The notes beneath the pieces were generated by a model, which was given only the letters and a program-made list of their open reading frames with translations, was not told the DNA's origin and searched no databases. Source: Nitrogeniibacter mangrovi (lineage in GTDB: Bacteria; Pseudomonadota; Gammaproteobacteria; Burkholderiales; Rhodocyclaceae). Taken from it: 64,000 nucleotides of DNA. The translations under genes and the position numbers were made by a program. This document shows, one piece after another, positions 37,616 to 48,832 of this stretch. Every line of letters begins with the position of its first letter. Positions within the stretch are counted from its first letter, which is position 1. Location: positions 1,798,001 through 1,862,000 of the forward strand of contig NZ_CP048836.1 of assembly GCF_010983895.1 (NCBI RefSeq), written 5' to 3'.

Positions 37616-37643
37616 CTTGAAATGACGTGACCTGCCCCCAACT
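37616..37643 (+). promoter_or_regulatory. Sigma-32 heat-shock promoter of clpB
   Basis: CTTGAAA, a 13-base spacer and CCCCAACT fit the RpoH consensus CTTGAAA-N13-17-CCCCATNT with one clear mismatch. The predicted start is about 25 bases before the clpB ATG. Confidence 0.8.
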
Positions 37644-37675
37644 GCGTGACAACCGCTCATTGGAGGATGCCCGTC

Positions 37676-40264
<2,589 letters not shown>

Positions 40265-40290
40265 CAACCCTCCGGCCCAAGCGCAACGCA

Positions 40291-40323
40291 AAAGGCGGCA
40301 CCCGGGCGGGTGCCGCCTTTTGC
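40291..40323. terminator. Terminator between clpB and integrase
   Basis: AAAGGCGGCACCC and GGGTGCCGCCTTT form a 13-bp stem. Its T-rich tail serves clpB, and the A run on the other side could serve the convergent integrase. Confidence 0.88.
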
Positions 40324-40336
40324 CGATGGACTGCGT

Positions 40337-41314
40337 CTATTGCATGGCGTCCAGCGGGCTCTTCACCCCACGTCCGCCCTTGTTCAGCACATGAGTGTAG
40401 ATCATGGTGGTTTTCACATTCGAGTGGCCGAGCAACTCCTGTACCGTCCGGATGTCGTAGCCCGATTCCAGCAGATTGGTGGCGAAGGAATGGCGCAAGG
40501 TGTGCGGTGTGGCGGGCTTGTGAATGCCGGCATCGCGAACCGCCTGCTTGAACGCCCGTTGAACGGCTTGTTCGGACACATGGTGCCGACGGAGCTCGCC
40601 CGAGCGTGGATCGGTGCTCAGATTGCGCGCCGGAAAAACATACTGCCAGCTCCATTCTGTCGGCGCATTCGGGTACTTTTGCGCCAGTGCATAGGGCAGG
40701 TAGACGCGCCCGTGTCCATTGGCAAGATCGGCCCGATGCAATTCAAAGACCTTGCTCAGGTGATCCTGCAAAGGCGTGTTCAGGCGTCCGGGCAACATGG
40801 TGATCCGATCCTTTGCGCCCTTGCCGTCCCGGACCAGAACTTCGCCACGTTCGAAATCGCAATCCTTCACCCGCAATCGGAGCGCTTCCATCAACCGCAG
40901 CCCTGAGCCATAAAGCAAGCCGGTGATGAGGGCATGGCTACCGTCCATGCAAACCGGAATCCGTTGTGTCTCGATCCGGGTCAGTACCACGGGGAGACGT
41001 CTTGACGCCTTGGCTTGGATGACATTGGCGAGAAAGGGCAGTTCAACACCAAGGACTTCGCGATAGAGAAACAGCAAGGCAGCTCGTGCTTGATTCTGCG
41101 TCGAGGCCGACACTCGGCCACGCACTGCAAGGGCAGTCAAAAATGCTTCGATGTCCCCGCATCCCAGATTCTTCGGATGGCGCTTGTCATGAAAGTAGAT
41201 GTAGCGTTTAATCCAATCCACATAAGCCTGTTCGGTGCGGATGCTGTAGTGCTTGACCCGGATTCGCTCCCGCACCAGATCCAGGAGTCGCGGCGACGAC
41301 GCTTTTGATGTCAT
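40337..41314 (-). CDS. intI: Integron integrase
   Basis: This 325-residue tyrosine recombinase inserts and excises gene cassettes between attI and attC sites. The catalytic set is complete: Arg in [10 protein letters not shown], Lys in GKGAKD, HTLRH, GHSN and Tyr in TTMIYTHV. The extra domain specific to integron integrases is present between the first arginine and HxxR ([20 protein letters not shown]), which excludes ordinary XerC/D. It is transcribed away from a plus-strand cassette array, the standard integron layout. I saw no LexA box in front of it. Its coding sequence is close to host GC, unlike the cassettes. Confidence 0.96.
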   Translation of the reverse strand: MTSKASSPRLLDLVRERIRVKHYSIRTEQAYVDWIKRYIYFHDKRHPKNLGCGDIEAFLTALAVRGRVSASTQNQARAALLFLYREVLGVELPFLANVIQAKASRRLPVVLTRIETQRIPVCMDGSHALITGLLYGSGLRLMEALRLRVKDCDFERGEVLVRDGKGAKDRITMLPGRLNTPLQDHLSKVFELHRADLANGHGRVYLPYALAQKYPNAPTEWSWQYVFPARNLSTDPRSGELRRHHVSEQAVQRAFKQAVRDAGIHKPATPHTLRHSFATNLLESGYDIRTVQELLGHSNVKTTMIYTHVLNKGGRGVKSPLDAMQ

Positions 41315-41450
41315 GGTTTAGGATGTACTAAATCGGAAGAGTGCATGGAATATCAATACATTTTTTTGGTCTGTGAATCATGTCATAGACATAGTGACGG
41401 AATGTTTTGCATCGTTTAGGACGTCTACTTATCGTTGGCCCCTTAAGACC
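41315..41450 (+). other. Integron attI region and cassette leader
   Basis: This AT-rich gap between the divergent integrase and the first cassette gene should contain attI, the integrase promoter and the cassette promoter. GTTGGCC at 41434-41440 resembles the GTTRRRY recombination point and lies just before the first cassette gene, so it is my candidate attI crossover. I could not assign the promoters with confidence. Confidence 0.6.
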
Positions 41451-41948
41451 ATGAACAAACTCCTCAAAGTGCTCGGCGGCATTTTCCTTGCCATTCTTAT
41501 CGTCATTGCGGTTGCGGCGGCGATCATTATTCCAAAGGGGCTGGCTCTCGACAAAGATGCTGTTTCCTATATCGAGGCAAACATCCCGCTGGTGGTTGAG
41601 AAATGGAACTCCGAAGAGTTGAAGAAGCGTGCGGCTCCTGAGTTGCTAGCTCAGCCCGGCGTTGAGCAACTTCCCAAGCTATTCTCGTGGCTATCTTCGT
41701 TGGGGAAATTGGAAAAGCTCGAAAAGCCCATTGGGCAAGTCGGCACAGGTGTTTTCCCTGGCAGCCAATTCAACGGCACGTGGGGTGACTATGTGGTAAA
41801 TGCAAAATTCGAGGCAGGCTCCGCGCAAATTAAGGTCGTTCTTCGTAGGAGTGGCGAAACATGGCAAATCATGGGTTTTCATGTCAATTCGCAAGCTCTG
41901 TTTCCCCAAGGGGCTAGCCCATCCATCAACACGGACGCTGCGCGATGA
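41451..41948 (+). CDS. Integron cassette 1: membrane-anchored hypothetical protein
   Basis: The 165-residue protein has an N-terminal hydrophobic segment (about residues 8-30), which is a signal anchor or uncleaved signal. The rest is soluble and predicted outside the cytoplasm: a charged helical stretch followed by a compact beta-like domain (residues about 95-150). I do not recognise a family. ATG 41451 follows the candidate attI point by about ten bases. Base composition is clearly more AT-rich than the host genes. The 3' end overlaps its own attC. Confidence 0.7.
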   Translation: MNKLLKVLGGIFLAILIVIAVAAAIIIPKGLALDKDAVSYIEANIPLVVEKWNSEELKKRAAPELLAQPGVEQLPKLFSWLSSLGKLEKLEKPIGQVGTGVFPGSQFNGTWGDYVVNAKFEAGSAQIKVVLRRSGETWQIMGFHVNSQALFPQGASPSINTDAAR

Positions 41949-41982
41949 AGCCGCGCAGCACCGGTTGTGTCAGACGTTAGAG
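41924..41982 (+). repeat. attC site 1
   Basis: About 59 bases run from ATCAAC to the crossover motif GTTAGAG (41976-41982), with an 8-bp stem GCTGCGCG/CGCGCAGC inside. It is short, with one departure from GTTRRRY. It ends cassette 1. Confidence 0.7.
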
Positions 41983-41987
41983 GAAAT

Positions 41988-42326
41988 ATGGCTTTACCAA
42001 ACGAAATTACTCATCAAAAATCGGCGTCTTTTGGCCTTGCGTGGGCGATGGCGTGGAGAATGTTGCTAATCACAATCGTTTTCGGGTTTCTGTTCACCTT
42101 TGCCATGGGGTGGGTTGTTAGTACATTTTTACCTGCGCCAACTCCTTACATTTATTTTTCATCATGGGCGTTGTATTTCATATTTTCAGTACTGATTTAT
42201 TGGGCAACTGTTCATTGGGTTCTAATCCGGGGGTTCGGAAGTGTAAAGATTGTGCTCATGGAGCAAGCGCACTATCAGCAGCTTGAAGCAGCAGCAACAC
42301 ATGGCGACGCAACCTCTAACAATTAA
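41988..42326 (+). CDS. Integron cassette 2: small membrane protein
   Basis: The 112-residue protein has two predicted membrane helices (about residues 17-41 and 52-75) and a hydrophilic C-terminus. Its family is not recognised. The gene starts six bases after the attC crossover, with AGGAAA as ribosome-binding site, and ends inside the next attC. It is very AT-rich relative to the host. Small membrane proteins are common integron cargo, and a role in transport or phage/toxin resistance would be a guess. Confidence 0.7.
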   Translation: MALPNEITHQKSASFGLAWAMAWRMLLITIVFGFLFTFAMGWVVSTFLPAPTPYIYFSSWALYFIFSVLIYWATVHWVLIRGFGSVKIVLMEQAHYQQLEAAATHGDATSNN

Positions 42327-42393
42327 TTCAAGGTACTCGCTACGCTCGCTTGGACGCGCCGCGAGCGGCGCGCCCCTTAATTAGGCGTTGGGC
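42314..42393 (+). repeat. attC site 2
   Basis: This is a classical 80-bp attC. R'' is CTCTAAC, matching arms AATTAATTCAAG and CCTTAATTAG flank an inner inverted repeat, and R' is GTTGGGC (42387-42393). Confidence 0.92.
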
Positions 42394-42399
42394 GTCACC

Positions 42400-42816
42400 A
42401 TGAATGCGCGACTAATCAGCGTTGAAGACGATGAAGGTGGTGCCGCCGTAATTGAAATCGGCGGCATCGAAGTTACGGTTATGGATTGCCTCGGCTATGG
42501 AACATCAAACCAGCCCTATCCGAAGGTCGGTGCAGTCTTTGAAGCGCGCTTCACGTGCCTCTTCGATGACGGCACGCCAACTGACTGGCTAGCAGTGTTC
42601 AGTGGCAATCCACAACAACAGCAAAGACTCGAACCCACAGGAATCTGGTCTTACCGCGCCTATGGCAAGCTCGTAGCGGGCAGCAACCCCGATGACGGTT
42701 TGCTTGCTGACTGTGGTGGGCCGCACATTCCTCTTCCTATCGATGTCAATGGAGGTGAAAACATAGGCTCCTTCGTCGCGTTCAATATCATGCGACTTAG
42801 CGTATGGCGCGCCTAA
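42400..42816 (+). CDS. Integron cassette 3: hypothetical protein
   Basis: The 138-residue acidic soluble protein has no signal peptide or membrane segment. It looks like a small all-beta domain (VIEIGGIEVTVMDCLGYG, then repeated glycine/aspartate turns). I do not recognise a family and no catalytic motif is evident. The ATG lies seven bases after the attC 2 crossover, so expression depends on a promoter upstream in the array. Confidence 0.65.
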   Translation: MNARLISVEDDEGGAAVIEIGGIEVTVMDCLGYGTSNQPYPKVGAVFEARFTCLFDDGTPTDWLAVFSGNPQQQQRLEPTGIWSYRAYGKLVAGSNPDDGLLADCGGPHIPLPIDVNGGENIGSFVAFNIMRLSVWRA

Positions 42817-42823
42817 GCTTGCC

Positions 42824-42896
42824 GCCCAACATTCCAATCCACCGGACCTTCGGCAAGCTGCGCTCGCCTGCGTCCGGTGATTTACAACGTTAGCCG
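42824..42896 (+). repeat. attC site 3
   Basis: R'' is GCCCAAC (42824-42830) and R' is GTTAGCC (42890-42896). Between them the arms CACCGGAC and GTCCGGTG pair almost perfectly. Confidence 0.9.
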
Positions 42897-42907
42897 TCCA
42901 AATCTCC

Positions 42908-43357
42908 ATGGCACTCACTCCCGTTATCAAAGAGGTTGCGCTCAAGAAGCAGTACCCGTTCATATACGAGAACTTTGTGCTTGCTACACAAAGCGACCTC
43001 TACCTTTTCTTGGAGAAGAACGGCCCGACGGTTGAAGCGATTCGCTTCGGCTTTGCCGTTGTCAAGTATGGACATCCAAACGATGAAGTCCGTGGCGGCC
43101 ATCCCCTGTTCAAGCATGGCCTTGGCTTTTACGGCCTCTACGAAGTCACGAATTCCCCTTGGATCGACGAAGTCAAAATCTCCAACAGAGTCCATCCGCA
43201 GCATAGCGATTCGCTGTTCGACCGCGATAGGCATTTCATCGCCTGCTTCAAAGACGTCACGCTAGAAGTAATTTGCACTGAAATGGAAGAAGTTCAGCTT
43301 GCCGAGACAGAGATATTGGCAATTGTCACTAAGGAGCTTCAATATCTTGAGACATAG
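42908..43357 (+). CDS. Integron cassette 4: hypothetical protein
   Basis: The 149-residue soluble protein is of mixed alpha/beta character, with many aromatic and charged residues and no signal peptide. No family is recognised. It is the last intact cassette before the array is disrupted. ATG 42908 is 11 bases after the attC 3 crossover. Codon use is again more AT-rich than the host. Confidence 0.65.
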   Translation: MALTPVIKEVALKKQYPFIYENFVLATQSDLYLFLEKNGPTVEAIRFGFAVVKYGHPNDEVRGGHPLFKHGLGFYGLYEVTNSPWIDEVKISNRVHPQHSDSLFDRDRHFIACFKDVTLEVICTEMEEVQLAETEILAIVTKELQYLET

Positions 43358-43378
43358 GCCCTGCTGCCGGTCGCAGAC

Positions 43379-43456
43379 GGCTAACCCGCCGGTCGAGAGG
43401 GACCGCCGAGAAGCTGCGCTTCTCGGTTCCCTACGCGGCTTCGCCGCTCCGGCGGC
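43379..43456 (+). repeat. attC site 4, right end lost
   Basis: R'' GGCTAAC and the left arm CCGCCGGTCGAGAGGGA are clear, with inner hairpin CCGAGAAGC/GCTTCTCGG. Sequence typical of the right arm reaches GGCGGCCCCTCAC, but no GTTRRRY motif follows before the IS-related sequence. This attC is probably not recombinogenic. Confidence 0.7.
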
Positions 43457-43557
43457 CCCTCACCTAGCACTACAAGGGCTTCCCCCCGAAATACAAGCCT
43501 CGGTTTAATTCATCTTCTCCTCCGTTTTCGATTCGACACCGCGCTTCATCGAAGCTG
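43457..43557. other. Unassigned junction between attC 4 and IS remnant
   Basis: About 100 bases lie between the broken attC and the first recognisable transposase codons. A short minus-strand open frame exists here, but I cannot assign it to any family. Confidence 0.4.
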
Positions 43558-43656
43558 ATGGACTGCGAAGTGCGTGAGCTCAAGCAGGCCAACGAGATCC
43601 TGCGCCTTGCCAGCGCGTTTTTCGCCCAGGCGGAGCTTGACCGCCGCAGGAAATGA
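43558..43656 (+). pseudogene. IS3 OrfA, C-terminal fragment
   Basis: Only about 32 codons remain, with the typical OrfA tail [18 protein letters not shown]. The helix-turn-helix that would bind the IS ends is lost. The stop overlaps the orfB start by an ATGA junction, where intact IS3 elements use frameshifting. Confidence 0.85.
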
Positions 43657-44558
43657 TCAACGCGTTCATCGACACCAACCGCGAGCGCCTCGGGGTCGAG
43701 CCGATCTGCAAGGCGATGCAGGTTGCTCCGTCGGCGTACCGGCGCCATGCGGCTCGCAGGCGCGATCCATCGCTTCGCAGCGCCCGGGCGCTGCGCGACG
43801 AATTGATGGGCGGACACATCGAGCGGGTCTGGCAGGACAACTACCAGGTCTATGGGGCACGCAAGGTGTGGCGGCAATTGAAGCGCGAAGGCATCGTGCT
43901 GGCGCGCTGTACAGTGGAGCGACTCATGCGTGAGCGTGGTTTGCGTGGCGCCATGCGCGGCAAGACGATTCGCACCACGCGCGGCGACACCGCAGCACCT
44001 TGCCCGCTCGACCGGGTCAATCGCCAGTTCATCGCGCAGCGCCCTGATCAGTTGTGGGTCTCGGACTTCACCTACGTATCGACATGGCAAGGTTTCGTGT
44101 TCGTGGCCTTCGTTACCGACGTCTTTGCCCGGCGGATCGTGGGCTGGCGGGTCAGTCGCAGCATGCACACGCAGTTTGTCCTCGATGCCTTGGAACAAGC
44201 CCTGTGGGCGCGCAAGCCACAACGCGACGCCCTCATTCATCACTCGGACAGGGGCTCGCAGTACGTGTCCATCAAGTACAGCGAGAGGCTGCTCGAAGCC
44301 TGGATCGAACCGTCCGTGGGCAGCGTTGGCGACAGCTACGACAACGACCTGGCCGAGAGCATCAATGCGCTGTACAAGGCCGAACTGATCTACAGGCAGG
44401 GGCCGTGGAAGAGCGTCGAGGCGCTCGAGCTGGCAACGCTCAAGTCGGTCTCGTGGTTCAACGAGAAACGATTGCTTGAGCCCATCGGGAATATCCCCCC
44501 GGCCGAAGCTGAGGCAAACTACTACCAGTCACTGGGTGAGCAGGCACAAGCGGCCTGA
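43653..44558 (+). CDS. IS3-family transposase OrfB
   Basis: This 301-residue integrase-like catalytic subunit has an N-terminal helical region ([17 protein letters not shown]) followed by an rve domain. The DDE triad is intact: D in [10 protein letters not shown] in HHSDRGSQY and E in [13 protein letters not shown]. In intact elements it is made as an OrfAB fusion, which cannot form here because orfA is truncated. Confidence 0.92.
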   Translation: MINAFIDTNRERLGVEPICKAMQVAPSAYRRHAARRRDPSLRSARALRDELMGGHIERVWQDNYQVYGARKVWRQLKREGIVLARCTVERLMRERGLRGAMRGKTIRTTRGDTAAPCPLDRVNRQFIAQRPDQLWVSDFTYVSTWQGFVFVAFVTDVFARRIVGWRVSRSMHTQFVLDALEQALWARKPQRDALIHHSDRGSQYVSIKYSERLLEAWIEPSVGSVGDSYDNDLAESINALYKAELIYRQGPWKSVEALELATLKSVSWFNEKRLLEPIGNIPPAEAEANYYQSLGEQAQAA

Positions 44559-44731
44559 CTCAAACAAGACAGCCTCCGCAATACCCGGGGCGATTTACTT
44601 GAGAATCCGGAGCGATTCAGAAAAGGACTATCGCCGTGACACCCAGTAGAAATGTTTCCCGAATGGCATTCCCTTTTGTCATTAATTGAGCCGCCGTTCG
44701 CGCTCAAACCTTCCATTCTCGGAGCCCTGCC

Positions 44732-45880
44732 GTGACCGCACGAATCGTCGCCCAGCTAATGTTTTGCCTGCTTGTCGCCGCTTCTGTACCGGTGTTCGCT
44801 GGGGATACTGATCCCGCCGAGATGCCCAAGTTCGAGACGCAAGAAGAGTACATCAACTGGATGTACGAGCACGCTCCGAACGTGGACTCTTTCACGATCA
44901 AGTTGAAGCCCGGCAAGGAACCGCGTCCGCGCGCAGGACTCTCTCAGAAGCTACTCGACGAGCTGAGCGTTCTGACCGGGGTGAAGCTGCGCTTTTGGGT
45001 CCTTGGAGGGGCGGACGACTGGCAGCGCATTCGAATGGACCACTACATGACGCAGAAGGATGCTGAGGCCATCGCTGAAAAGCTCGCGACGCACCCAGAT
45101 ATCGAGTCAGCTGGCGTGGATGGGCGGCTGTATCCCATGTCCGACGCGCGCGCGGCCGAACAGTGGAGCTTTCAGGCTGGGCCCGGCGCAGCAAACATCG
45201 CAAAGGCCTGGAACATTGCCACAGGCTCGTCCGATGTTGTCGTCGCTGTCATCGACACGGGGATCGCAAGCCACGAAGACATTGATCCATCACGCGTTCT
45301 GCCCGGGTACGACATGATTACACGATCAGAAGTCGCAGCCGACGGTGACGGTCGCGACAACGATCCGAGTGACCAGGGGGACTGGGTCACTGTGTTTGAG
45401 AGCGCCTCCGCTGGCGTTCTGTTCGGTTGCAAAGTCACGAACAGCAGTTGGCATGGCACGCACGTGACGGGAATTATTGGTGCAACTGCAGACAACGCTA
45501 TCGGCATACACGGGGTGGATAGCGCGGCAAAGCTGATGCCGATGCGCGCTTTGGGCGAGTGTGGCGGCGAGGTCCCTGATGCGGCGGACGCGATCACTTG
45601 GCCATCTGGGCGCGATGTGTTCGGTGCGGGAAAAAGCTCGACAAAGGCCAGCGTCCTTAATATGAGTGTTTCTGGCAGAGGGGCATGCCCTCCAGCGCTA
45701 AAAGCCGCTATCCAACAGGCCGTGCTTGATGGAATCACTGTGGTAGCGGCGGCGGGTAACAAAAGCGTGAACGCCGACTTTTACCCGGCCAACTGTCCTG
45801 GCGTCATTACCGTGGTAGCCAACGATTCGCTCGGCAAGCGTGCCACCTACAGCAACTTTGGGGGGGATGTGACAGTTAGC
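44732..45880 (+). pseudogene. Subtilisin-like S8 protease, 3'-truncated
   Basis: The gene encodes a signal peptide (ending VPVFAG), a propeptide-like region and the first part of an S8 peptidase. The catalytic Asp is in VAVIDTGIASH and the His in SWHGTHVTG. The coding similarity stops at NFGGDVTVSS, before the GTSMA-type serine motif, where the sequence joins an IS3 fragment; the open frame runs on to 46057 with no family features. Without the serine it cannot be an active protease. GTG 44732 is chosen for the signal peptide. Composition is AT-richer than the host, so it may be former integron or island cargo. Confidence 0.85.
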
Positions 45881-46002
45881 AGCCTGCTTCAGAAATCCGA
45901 TAATCCGCTGATCGGTGAATCGACTCTTTCTCATGTCCGTCCTGCTCCAGTTGAACGGACCTTACTTCCAAATCGGTGGTATGGCTACGGGGGAGCAGGT
46001 CA
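45881..46002 (-). mobile_element. IS3-family element, 5' end fragment
   Basis: On minus, TGACCTGCTCCCCC at 46002-45989 is a typical IS3-family left terminus. It is followed by an OrfA start at 45934 reading MRKSRFTDQRIIGFLKQA, after which the element is cut off at the protease junction. Terminal sequence and orientation differ from the IS at 43558-44597, so this is a different element. Confidence 0.75.
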
Positions 46003-46058
46003 ATGGTCAATTCCATTGCCCGGCCCTGACAATGCGGGTCGGGGGCCGAGGGGTTGAA

Positions 46059-46256
46059 TCAGGCCTGGGTATTGATGATCGTGCCGACCGGCTGGCCGAG
46101 CAGATTGGGTGTTGGTTGCGTGGATGATCGGGATTGAACGGTGGTGTCGTCGCGGTCGCCGTCGGGTTCGCGGCTTTCCGTTTTTTCCGTGGCGGCTGAG
46201 CGCATGGGGGTGGTTGCTGCGGGTGAGATGGCGGCGGTGACGGTGGAGATGTTCAT
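46059..46256 (-). CDS. Small hypothetical protein
   Basis: The 65-residue, low-complexity, Thr/Pro/Ser-rich protein ends in a conserved-looking NLLGQPVGTIINTQA. I recall short proteobacterial proteins with a similar GQ-x-x-G-x-x-IN tail, of unknown function. A reasonable ribosome-binding site (AGCGGAGCC) precedes the ATG. No signal peptide or membrane segment is present. It may be a real small gene, but only the C-terminal motif supports it. Confidence 0.5.
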   Translation of the reverse strand: MNISTVTAAISPAATTPMRSAATEKTESREPDGDRDDTTVQSRSSTQPTPNLLGQPVGTIINTQA

Positions 46257-46563
46257 GACGGGCTCCGCTGGGGTCTGTGGACCGGTGTCCGGGGTGTTGC
46301 CGTGAATCGCTGCCGTTGTCCGGCGCGGCTGTGATTCGCGGCCGTGTGTTCAGGGTCGCCCCGGCCACCTTTCGGAACCCTGACAGTCGCGCAGCGGATG
46401 CTCTGTCACCGGGGTACGGGCTGACATGTCGGTGGGTTTCAACTACGTTGAAAAGACGGCGGCATGACGCTCGCAAACGAGGGGAGGGTGGCGTGATACG
46501 CGGTGTTCACGGCAAGGCCAGAAACGGTCCTCCGGGCGGTGAAACCCCGATGGGGCGGGGGCC
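46257..46563. other. Intergenic region
   Basis: About 300 bases between divergent genes. No RNA gene, repeat or clear promoter was recognised. Confidence 0.4.
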
Positions 46564-47475
46564 ATGGCGACTGGTCGTGGCGGGCTGTTCCCGATGAGGC
46601 CGGTGGCCGTCCTGCGGGGGCTTGTTGTTGCATCGGTGGCGATGTTTTCGTCCATGCCCGTGCATGCCGGGCCTTCGGCTGCGGCGCGGCTGCTGGCCAA
46701 AGGGGTCGCCTACGAAAACGGCGAGGGGGTGGAGCGCGATCCGTTGCTGGCGGCCAGCTTCTATTGCCGGGCGGTCCGCCTGGGGAGTGCGGAGGCCATG
46801 TATGCGCTCGGGTGGATGTATGCCAACGGGCGCGGCGTGGCGCGTGACGACGACATGGCGGGGACGCTGTTTGCGCGGGCGGCGAAGAAGGGGCATGCGC
46901 AGGCCCGTCGCATGCTGCGCTTCACCGGTCCGGGCAAGGGGCGATTGCCGTCCTGCCGGGGTCTGGCGGCAGCGCGGTCGGCCGAGGCGGGTGGCCGGAT
47001 CCTGGCCGGTTTGCCGCCGATGCGTCGCGAGGTGGCCGACGTGGTGCTCGAACTGGCGCCCGGTTACGGCATCGATCCGCAGCTGGCGCTGGCCTTTGCG
47101 TCGGTCGAGTCGCGCTTCGATCCGGATGCCACATCGCCGCGCAACGCGGTGGGCGTCATGCAGCTGATGCCGGGCACGGCGGAACGGTTCCATGTGGACG
47201 ACGCGCGCGACATGCGCCAGAACGTGGCCGGCGGGCTGGCTTATCTGCGCTGGTTGCTGGCGTATTTCGAGGGCGATGTGCGCCTCGTGGCGGCGGCCTA
47301 CAACGCCGGGGAGGGGGCCGTCGAGCGTTACCGGGGCGTGCCGCCGTATCCGGAAACGCGTGCCTACGTGGCGCGCATCACGGCGTGGTTTCGACGCCAG
47401 ACGCATCCCTACGACCGCCGGGTCGTCGACGCCTCACCGATGCTTCGCCGCCCGAGCGAGGCGTCTGCTCGTTGA
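46564..47475 (+). CDS. Sel1-repeat lytic transglycosylase
   Basis: The 303-residue exported protein has a signal peptide ending in MPVHAG, then Sel1/TPR-like repeats (YALGWMYANGRGV) and an SLT domain. The catalytic Glu lies in FASVESRFDP, and GVMQLMPGTA and AAYNAGEGAVERY are the other SLT motifs. It would cleave peptidoglycan in the periplasm, perhaps for envelope-spanning machines. ATG 46564 is taken; 46594 is an alternative that still keeps a signal peptide. Confidence 0.85.
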   Translation: MATGRGGLFPMRPVAVLRGLVVASVAMFSSMPVHAGPSAAARLLAKGVAYENGEGVERDPLLAASFYCRAVRLGSAEAMYALGWMYANGRGVARDDDMAGTLFARAAKKGHAQARRMLRFTGPGKGRLPSCRGLAAARSAEAGGRILAGLPPMRREVADVVLELAPGYGIDPQLALAFASVESRFDPDATSPRNAVGVMQLMPGTAERFHVDDARDMRQNVAGGLAYLRWLLAYFEGDVRLVAAAYNAGEGAVERYRGVPPYPETRAYVARITAWFRRQTHPYDRRVVDASPMLRRPSEASAR

Positions 47476-47516
47476 GCCACCGGGCCGGCCATGGCGTGAG
47501 GCGCCCGGGCGTCCGC

Positions 47517-48653
47517 TCATGCGGTACTGGGCGGGTCGGTGGGCTTTTGCGCTGGCTGCGCTTGTGCTGACGATACCTGCCGAAGCCGCGGCGCGAACCA
47601 GGCCCACGCCAGGCGCAGGGCGTCCGGTCCCGCAGGGTCCGCGTAGGTTCGCCCCGGCGCGCCACCGCTCCAGGCGTGGCCGAGGCCATGGATCGAGATC
47701 AGCTGCAGGTAGGGCTCGCCGTTCTTTTCCCAGTCGAGCCGCGTGAGTGGGTAGCGCGCGCCGCGGGTGCGTTCGCGCGGGGGCAGGGCGCGCACGGCGT
47801 CGGTGTCCTCGCTCAGGGCGAGCCACAGCGCGGCGGCCGATTCGGCGTTGCCGGGGGCGACGACGGGGTCCCGGTCGCCCTGGATGAGCAGCAGCGGCGG
47901 GGCGGGATGAGCGCCCAGCTGGCGATGGATGGCTTCGACATCCGGCTCGCGCCGGCCGCGCAGCGCCTGGCCGGCCTGCCGCAAGGTGCGGGCGCTGGTG
48001 GCGACGGCGCCGGAATGGCTGGCCACGGCGAGGAAGCGCGTCGGGTGGCGCAGGGCCAGGCTCATCGCCATGGCGCCGCCGGCCGACAGGCCCATGGCAA
48101 ACAGGGCGTCGGCGCGCACCGGCTCGGTGTGGCTCACGTGGTCGACGATGCTCATGATGAGCTGCGCCTCCAGCGCGACGACCGGTTCGTGCCCGAACCA
48201 GTTCCAGCAGCGCTGCGGGTTGGCTTCCTGCGCCTGCTCGGGCATCAGGACGGCGAGCCCCGTGTCACGGGCGAAGCGTGTGATGCGGGTGCAGGCGGCA
48301 AAGCTGGCGCTGTCCTGCTGGCAGCCGTGCAGGAACAGCAGCAGCGGCGCGGGTCGGCGCCTGCCGGCGCCGGGGGGCAGGTAGAGCCGGTAACGGCGCA
48401 TGGCGAGCGGGCCGAGCCCCCAGCGCCCTTCGAGCCAGCGCCCGCCGCCCTCGGGTGCCTTGGGGGGTGGTGCCGGCGAGGCGACGGCGGCAAGGGCCTC
48501 GCGGGTGCTTTTGGCCGCCGCGCCGGCATGGGCGGCGAGGGTGTCGGTGGCGAGGCGGCTGGTGTGGCGTGCGCTCTTGCCGGCCGCCCGGGTGGCTGTG
48601 CGGCCGAGGCGGAAAAGCGCGTCCACGAGCGGACTGTTGCGGCGGCGTTTCAT
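47517..48653 (-). CDS. PHB depolymerase-family esterase (LpqC-like)
   Basis: This 378-residue alpha/beta hydrolase has the nucleophile in GLSAGGAM, an acid in GDRDPVVAPG and a histidine in GLGHAWSGG. The oxyanion segment LLFLHGCQQD is characteristic of esterase PHB depolymerases. No clear Sec signal is seen; the N-terminus is basic and alanine-rich. It could act on extracellular polyester, feruloyl esters or intracellular substrates; a feruloyl esterase role would suit an aromatic degrader, but this is speculation. ATG 48653 is chosen because the sequence upstream lacks conservation features. Confidence 0.8.
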   Translation of the reverse strand: MKRRRNSPLVDALFRLGRTATRAAGKSARHTSRLATDTLAAHAGAAAKSTREALAAVASPAPPPKAPEGGGRWLEGRWGLGPLAMRRYRLYLPPGAGRRRPAPLLLFLHGCQQDSASFAACTRITRFARDTGLAVLMPEQAQEANPQRCWNWFGHEPVVALEAQLIMSIVDHVSHTEPVRADALFAMGLSAGGAMAMSLALRHPTRFLAVASHSGAVATSARTLRQAGQALRGRREPDVEAIHRQLGAHPAPPLLLIQGDRDPVVAPGNAESAAALWLALSEDTDAVRALPPRERTRGARYPLTRLDWEKNGEPYLQLISIHGLGHAWSGGAPGRTYADPAGPDALRLAWAWFAPRLRQVSSAQAQPAQKPTDPPSTA

Positions 48654-48832
48654 GGGTTCGGGGCGGCCTCGGGGCGGTGACGAGGCAGGCGCAAGCGCTT
48701 GCCTGCCGTTCAGATACGGCCATCGTGACGCATGAACGGCGGTTCGGGGAAGCCCCCCGGGAGTCAATCCGGTCCTGGACGGCACGCCTTGGCCGTCCAG
48801 GGATCACGCCGGGCCATCGGCGCCGACGGCGC

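Larger units (their letters stand above)
43558..44597 (+). mobile_element. IS3-family element, 5'-truncated
   Basis: The remnant holds the last codons of orfA, a complete orfB and a right end with the IS3-type terminal sequence CCTCCGCAATACCCGGGGCG near 44575-44597. The left terminal repeat and most of orfA are missing, so it should not transpose alone. It interrupts the integron after cassette 4. Confidence 0.8.

Noticed and set aside
41315-41450. LexA box or classical cassette promoter in the attI region
   Set aside because: No CTGT-N8-ACAG motif and no convincing -35/-10 pair with 16-18 spacing could be found by eye.
43470-43557. Minus-strand coding fragment beside the IS remnant
   Set aside because: The frame is open but mostly antisense to orfB, and its private part matches nothing I recognise.
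45881-46057. Extension of the protease reading frame to 46057 as a genuine C-terminus
   Set aside because: The added residues are the antisense of an IS3 OrfA start and IS terminus, so they are not a protease domain.
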